The position numbers and the translations under genes are program-made. The notes under the pieces are model-generated. The model was not told where the DNA came from. It saw nothing but the letters and a program-made list of their open reading frames with translations, and did no database searches. DNA of 64,000 nucleotides, from the NCBI GenBank assembly GCA_036850595.1, contig CM072163.1, positions 3,086,595 through 3,150,594 on the forward strand, written 5' to 3'. This DNA comes from Rhyacichthys aspro (taxonomy: Eukaryota; Chordata; Actinopteri; Gobiiformes; Rhyacichthyidae). This document shows positions 58,367 through 64,000 of the stretch, in pieces (position 1 is the first letter of the stretch; every line of letters starts with the position of its first letter).

Positions 58367-60069
58367 GTGAGACGGGCAGCCGTAACCAGGTCATCGTCAT
58401 GGTAACGCTAACTACACCTGTCATCCTCTTAAAAGATCATTAAATACCAACACATATAGTTATATAGATTTACATAATTGCTCTAAAACACTTGCTGGGG
58501 TAATTTTTAGTACATGCTCAACATTCTTTTTTGAAGACTGGCAATTTATTTGGAATAAATAGGCAAAAATTTTTTATTTTTTACAATTTATTTTTTAATT
58601 TGTCAAACATCATTACCCACTTTTCTTTTTTTTTTCTTTTTGTCTTCACCCTCAAAAGCAGCAAAAGGGCCTTTCCTGCTTTTCTTTTATTAAAAAACGT
58701 TTCATTTTCCTTCCTTTTCTCTATTTATGTTATTCTTGTTTGGACTTAAACCAAGATCTTGTTTTTTTTCACAGATTATTCCTTTTACAATCTGCTGTTA
58801 GGTATTTTTTCTCACATATGTAAAAAAAAAATCACATATACTCCTTATTATCACATTATATTTCTTTTTATATAAGAAATGCACCAACAGTTCCATTATT
58901 TTTTTATTATAATGAAACAAAGTTGAACGAATTTTCCGATTAAATGTAAACTTTCCCACTTTTGTCATTAACATATTTAGTTTAAACATAATTGCAGCCT
59001 CGTCTTCATTTGAACTTTTAAGTGTCTTTGGTTGCGATGATGTACAGACAGTGTTCACCTGTTGTTCGGGTCATTTCTCTTCCAGATATTTCCACGACCA
59101 CAACAAAGCTATCAGTCGAGTATCAGGTTGTTTGATGCTGTAATCAGGACTCATCTTTCACAACATAAGAGGCTGGAAGATTACATTCGCCCTCTTTTCT
59201 GTTCTGGCTTTTCTGCCTTTCACAGATAAGGGCTGTCATTACTCTGTCGATGATGGCTGTCTTTGAAGAGTCCAAAGTAAGACCAAACACCCAGATCTAA
59301 TGTCATCTGATACTGGCCTGTGATTTATGATAATGGCACTGATTGTTGCTAATAATTATCTGCCATAAAAACACTGTAGTTATAATTTCCTCCCATACAG
59401 TGGAGCATAATGTGTCTGGGGGTTGCAAATAAATGAGGTCATTAATCTAGAGAAGAGCTCAGTGCAGAAAATGTGAGCTAAATACATATGAAAGCCTGCT
59501 CTCCATGAAATAATATCTATTCTAAAACATGTTATTGTTGTTTCCTTAAACCTAAAGGCACTATTATAAGTTTTTAATTGAGGTTTCAGGGCTTACATTT
59601 TTGGAAATAAAGATATAATATTATTGATTGTTATTAAAACGTACAGGAAACACCTCTTTTTTTCAACACTTGGTCGTCTATAACAACATGATAGATAGTT
59701 TCTTTGCATTTTGTCAGCCCTTTGTCTATATTTGATTTACTTAACTGCTACGTAGCCGCTAAGTAGCTTTAGCGTGAATCCAGAGCAAGCGCACCCACAG
59801 AATTCTAGGTGAAGTCAAAGTTAGCATGCAGTTAGCGTTTTTATGTAGCATGAGTAATTCTCTTCTTTCCCACTTGTGGCTCAATCCTCCAAAAGCCTAT
59901 TACCTAAAGATTGGCCTTTCACTTCAAAGCCGTTGTTCATTATTTCTTCCACGTCTCTTGTGCTATCTACCCTCTCTGATGAAGACCACGCTATGACCTC
60001 CCCTGAGAGCAGTCTTTCTGCCGCTCTCTGTCCGGCTTCACCTTCTCGCATGAATAAGAGAAATGCCAC

Positions 60070-60330
60070 AGTAATGGAGAAAAACAGGTGAGCGCTGTGG
60101 CACCGGTGGTAGAATAAGCTGCCATCGGGGGCTGTATTATTTGACTCTTGTGGCGGCTTTAAGCAAAGTTCATTGATTCAGTGTGAGATTGGATTTCATG
60201 AGGGTTGATAGTGAGCTGTCCTCCGTCTGATGTCGATGCCACTCGGGTTCGCTTCGACACTGTCTCTTTTCCGGGGCATGTCTTGCTTTGACGTCCTGTT
60301 GCCTTTGTAAAACATTCCCGTTCTTTCCCG
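60070..60330. promoter_or_regulatory. CpG-bearing unique patch in ASCC3 intron 5
   Basis: The segment is GC-balanced and unrepeated, with CGGTGGTAGAATAAGC and GGCTTTAAGCAAAG words, within an AT-rich intron. It may be regulatory; nothing coding is recognised. Confidence 0.2.
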
Positions 60331-60489
60331 GTTGTTGAGTGTGTAGAAGTTAGATATTGGTGACAGATAAGACTAGGATAAATGTAGGATATTCATTAAT
60401 AATGATTGAAGCTGTCTATGGTCTGGTGGATGTTATGATATTTTGTCTTTACTGCTAATATTTAATTTAATGAGAGCTGGCCTATTTTA

Positions 60490-60602
60490 CATTTATTTGA
60501 TAGGATAGGAAATGGCCTGAGAGAGAGAGGAATGACATTGGGTAAATGATCCGAGCTGGAATGAAACCCATGTCTCACGAGGATGTAGTTTGTACGCCCC
60601 TT
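60490..60602 (-). mobile_element. tRNA-derived SINE fragment
   Basis: On the minus strand GGGGCGTACAAACTACATCC..ACATGGGTTTCATTCCAGCTCGGATCATTTACCCAATGTCATTCCTCTCTCTCTCAGGCC resembles a teleost tRNA-derived SINE: a B-box-like GGTTTCATTCC, then the CATGTCATTCCCCTCTCTCTC body. It is diverged. Confidence 0.55.
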
Positions 60603-61329
60603 ACAGTTATTTTTTAATTCATTTTTGCTCATGCAGTTGTGCTGAAAGGTTATAGAAAAGTAATGGAAATGTCATTAAAATTTATTGGAGAAAAAGTGTA
60701 TGAACATTTGAAACTCATCTACTTTAAAATCAATTTAAATGTGTGGCCAACAGAGGATTTTTCTATCTATGTTTATGAGAAATGGTCCAAAGTTTGGTTC
60801 AGACATGCATCCTCATTAAAGTGTACAAATGGATAACAAGTTATACAGAATATGCAGAATATACCTTATATTTCACACACAAAACAAGATTTAGCCTTTA
60901 TGTCAAGTTTAATGCAGTTTAGATAAGACATTATTTATGTATGTCTTTGTTCAAAAGCTAGTGACATTTTGTGTGTGTTAAGTCCTTTGCTTTTGTCCTC
61001 ATCTAACAATAATAAATCTTGTCATGAGGTTGTGAAGGTCATGTGACATGCTGCACTTTAAATGGGTCTTTAAAGAGCATAAAAATACTTGTTTTTGTCC
61101 TTGAAAAAGTGTATAAACCTTTTTAAAATCTGTTCAATTATTTGGGACTGGACTGAATAGTTGTATCAAATAGGAATGTGTTTTTGCTTTAGTCTTTTCT
61201 TGCGTTTTGAGGTAATACGTAGAGTCTCATGGTGAACTCAGTCAAGCAGATGACATGTTTGATTGATGAAATTCTTAGAAAGAAAATATGAAGCGTTACT
61301 TTGTCTGTAAAAGTTGCCGTAAACTTATT

Positions 61330-61640
61330 TCCCCAGGTTCATCCCAAACAAAAGCAGTTGTCTTGTCCCCCTCCGGAGACTTCCCCGAGCCTTCATCTGA
61401 TTTTATTTCACTGTGAAGAAGTTTAAGAAATTTAACTTCCCCGACAGCTTTTGAGATTAGCGTTTCCTTGACGACCGGGAGTGAAGTCAGGAGGGGTTAA
61501 AAAAGGCTGATTAAATTTCTCACTATTTGCATGCCGTCAGGAAGAGTGGGATTTAGTGGGAATGCCTGCGTCTTGCTGATTAGCTCCTAAATTGCAGTTT
61601 GCATCCTGGCACGTACATGTTTATCTAGTATCGCAGATCC
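61330..61640. promoter_or_regulatory. Unique patch with octamer-like word in ASCC3 intron 5, candidate enhancer
   Basis: The stretch is complex and unrepeated. It contains ATTTGCATGCC (POU octamer type), TGCTGATTAGCTCCTAAATTGC, GGCTGATTAAATTTC and several CpGs. This is typical of conserved neural enhancers by composition, but conservation is untested. Confidence 0.28.
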
Positions 61641-61864
61641 AAAAAGTTTTAGGACTGCCGTCTGGTAATTTAATCTTTATTCACGATAAGAATGTGTTTC
61701 ATTTAATCCGTAATAACACTTTAAAGGCTTTTGTGGGATATCAGAATTCATAAATAAAGTGCATACATTTCTGCATTTTAAATAATTTGATCTACAAAGA
61801 CTGTTTTTATTCCATTTGTCAGACATTTAAAATATTGCTTGTGAATAAACTTGGCTTTTTTTTT

Positions 61865-62030
61865 TTTTTTTTAGCAACATCTAGTGGCAAAACTAAAGAT
61901 TGTAATTCCACACCACAACACGTGTCCTTTTTTGAGCATGTGAACAGCTATGGTGGCCCTGCTGGGACATGCTGTTGTCTATGAACAAAACAGATTTAGC
62001 TTAAAAACTAAATAAAGTGTGTAGAAACAA
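61865..62030 (-). repeat. Dispersed repeat containing TTTTGCCACTAGATGTTGC, reverse copy
   Basis: The plus strand reads GCAACATCTAGTGGCAAAA, then GAGCATGTGAACAGCT and CTGGGACATGC, the reverse complement of the words at 41965-42150. A run of 17 T residues precedes it. Confidence 0.6.
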
Positions 62031-62109
62031 AGATGAGAGTGCTTCTTCTGCTTTTTTGCCTTAATTGGTCAGACACAGTTACTAGATCGAAATTGTGGAT
62101 TAGAAAGTG

Positions 62110-62190
62110 AAGGTGACCTGGAGGAAACGGACCGGAGCCGGGAATTGAACCTGGGTCCCTCTGTTTACGTGGCATGTGCCCAAAGATATT
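62110..62190 (-). mobile_element. tRNA-derived SINE fragment
   Basis: The minus strand reads GGGCACATGCCACGTAAACAGAGG, then GACCCAGGTTCAATTCCCGGCTCCGGTCC. GGTTCAATTCC is a good Pol III B box, and the string before it has the usual tRNA-SINE layout. The A box is degraded. Confidence 0.6.
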
Positions 62191-64000
62191 GATATTCTGC
62201 AACATTTTACAGAATCATTTATTACTTTTTACTACGTTTGTGGCACCAGTTTGACAACAATAGCTTAGTCTAGATCCCTGGATTTCTTTCTTCTTTATAC
62301 ATTTTTAATACAAAATAAAACCTTCCCTGTGTCCAAATTGAATTCTCACTGCAGTATTAAATGGCTATATTGTATATTGTATGTTTTATATATATACATT
62401 GAATAGATCTCCTATATTCTGTTCAATTAGGTGACACTCAATGTAGACTTAATAAGATGCGCTGACAGAACATCAAACAGAACCAGAAGACTATAATCCT
62501 GCCTAAAAACAAATCTTTTTTATGCTATTTATTTCAAAATTAAACAATAAATACTTGGATCCCTCTGCAACTAGCTTTGATGCAACTATAATTGACATCA
62601 TTTCCAAAATAATGTCCTTCTAAGAAATTGTCACAGTGAAGGTATTATATAACGACTGCTTTTGTTCCTTCACATTAGCTCAGAGTGACTTCAGTGTTTG
62701 TCAGAAGAAGGAAGTTTGAGTTGTGTTGTCTTTGAAGACAGTTGGAGCCCCACTGAGCGCTGGCTCCCTGTGGGACACTGACAGCTCCAACCAGGTAGAA
62801 ACAGTCTCCCATCGAGTGTTTGTGCAAATCCTCGTGTCTGGGTCATTAAGCAGAGGCACCTTCTTCCTTCGCCGTTGTACTGTAAGTGTAGAAAAAGAAA
62901 ATGTGTGAAAAAGAAACTGCTTGAGGCACAGAGACGCTGGTGGTGTTTATCGAATGGGCAAAACAATTTTATCTCACTTTATTCACAAAGGAGGCTTTTC
63001 TCAGCTACAACACTGAAATTAGACTACAGTTTGCTAGGTTAGATGAGAAATGTTATTTGAATAAAGTCTGTTTAGCGGTCTATTATGTTTATAGAGCAAC
63101 AATAACGTGGGTTTTTCTTCCGTTTGGAGGTTTTTTAAGCTATTTATAGTTTTTAGAAATGTACAGTGCTGCACTTAAAGCCTCTTGACCCTGTACAGCT
63201 TCCCTTCTGTGGTTAGATGTATGAAAGAAGCAAGCTTGTAGCTGCTGTAAAGGGATATTTTACCTTTTCAGTGATTAGTCAGAATTGCATCCTTTCTGTA
63301 CAAACCTGTCTTGTTCTATCAGAGCCATCACACACAAATCTGGTTTCACAACGTCACTGTTTCATTGTTGTTCTTGCACTGACCACTTCAATCAGGAACG
63401 TCCTGCTAGAGCTACACTTTTGTAAATAATCTGTTCCAGTTTTCACAATGTGGCCCTCCTTTAAGTTGTTTTACATTACTTTTTTAATTATTATTTCTTA
63501 ATGTAAGAGGTCATAATGTTATGTTTGGTCCGATTGTCCGATGTTTCTTTCCTTGATTAACTACGCATCTTTCACACATCCCTAAGGCTGTAACTGTTTT
63601 CCAAATATCATAGTCATGGTTTGCTTTAAGGACTGTTGACTTAAGCTGGTTTATTCATTTCTTTACCTTTTGAAAACAACATGAGTTAAAATGCATTTTG
63701 GCAAAGGTTAAGCAGATCTCAATGCATTTTTAAATTGCAAATTCTGGATAAACAAGATTGTTTTGGCAAATGCCAACCAATTTACTACACAGTGTTCAGC
63801 TGCTTTATTTATTTGAGTATTTAGGTGACACCAGCTCAAGGCTACGTGCTCAAGGCGCTGGATGTTTACAACTGTGCCAAATAACATCTCACTGAGCTCT
63901 GTTTATACAGCTGTAGCTTTTTGCATCTGTGCTCCTTCTGCGTAACAACACAGCAGCCAATAGACCCAGAAAAGAAGCCCATCAGGAGAAGTTTGTTATT

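Larger units (their letters stand above)
58367..64000 (+). other. ASCC3 intron 5, incomplete at the window edge
   Basis: The intron begins GTGAGA after coding exon 4. It contains tRNA-derived SINE fragments (60490 and 62110), an inverted copy of the 41965 repeat (61865) and candidate regulatory patches (60070-60330, 61330-61640). Splice-like strings, such as CAACCAG|GTAGAA at 62795, do not border sequence resembling ASCC3. Confidence 0.65.

Noticed and set aside
62690..62800. Segment ending CAACCAG|GTAGAA as the next ASCC3 exon
   Set aside because: Its translation does not resemble the ASCC3 region after LLSV, and no good acceptor with a matching phase precedes it.
1..64000. CRISPR arrays, phage, operons, riboswitches or other prokaryotic systems
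   Set aside because: The tandem repeats have no unique spacers of constant length, there are no clustered intronless genes, and both recognised genes are intron-containing vertebrate genes.

Overview
This is vertebrate nuclear DNA, most probably from a teleost fish. Genes are split into short exons with GT-AG introns. The non-coding DNA is AT-rich and carries fish-type dispersed repeats: L2-like LINE tails ending in (GAAT)n, tRNA-derived SINE fragments, a LINE-1-like fragment and small non-autonomous DNA transposons. No complete gene lies in the window and nothing resembles a prokaryotic or viral system. Most open frames longer than 60 codons are chance frames in non-coding DNA.

The window spans the head-to-head interval between two genes that are also neighbours in other vertebrates. 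On the left, minus strand, is the first coding exon of a kainate receptor gene (GRIK2; coding 7717 down to 7600), with intron 1 running off the left edge. A probable non-coding 5' exon ends at a good splice donor at 12243. On the right, plus strand, are the 5' end and first four coding exons of ASCC3 (44578-44667, 48214-48364, 50881-51458, 58249-58366). They join in frame to about 312 codons of an N-terminal, ASCC2-binding region; the helicase part lies beyond the right edge. The divergent order GRIK2(-)/ASCC3(+) matches the human 6q16 order, but about 31-36 kb separates the 5' ends here, against roughly half a megabase in human.

Layout: 1-7599 GRIK2 intron 1. 7600-12440 GRIK2 5' region, with two candidate promoter zones, a plus-strand TATA box and a decayed long-period tandem repeat. 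12410-13360 a degenerate ACTAAACCAGG-type minisatellite. 13847-15072 two direct copies of an unidentified repeat. 16275-17402 a 12-bp minisatellite of about 94 units. 17403-43680 an intergenic interval with several unique, CpG-containing or homeodomain-motif-rich patches that could be enhancers, pairs of unclassified repeats, and a complete hAT-type element (38351-38957) with a perfect 8-bp target duplication and an internal 83-bp higher-order repeat. 43680-43896 the ASCC3 promoter and non-coding exon 1, with ZNF143/Staf-like sites. 43897-64000 ASCC3 introns and exons, including a LINE nested inside an older DNA transposon that ends about 50 bp before exon 5.

The two genes act separately. GRIK2 encodes a synaptic glutamate-gated channel subunit; ASCC3 encodes a helicase used in alkylation repair and in rescue of collided ribosomes. 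Any functional link would be shared regulatory DNA between them. I see no convincing undescribed system. The best leads are the repeat architectures, the TATA promoter with no known gene, and the candidate enhancer patches.
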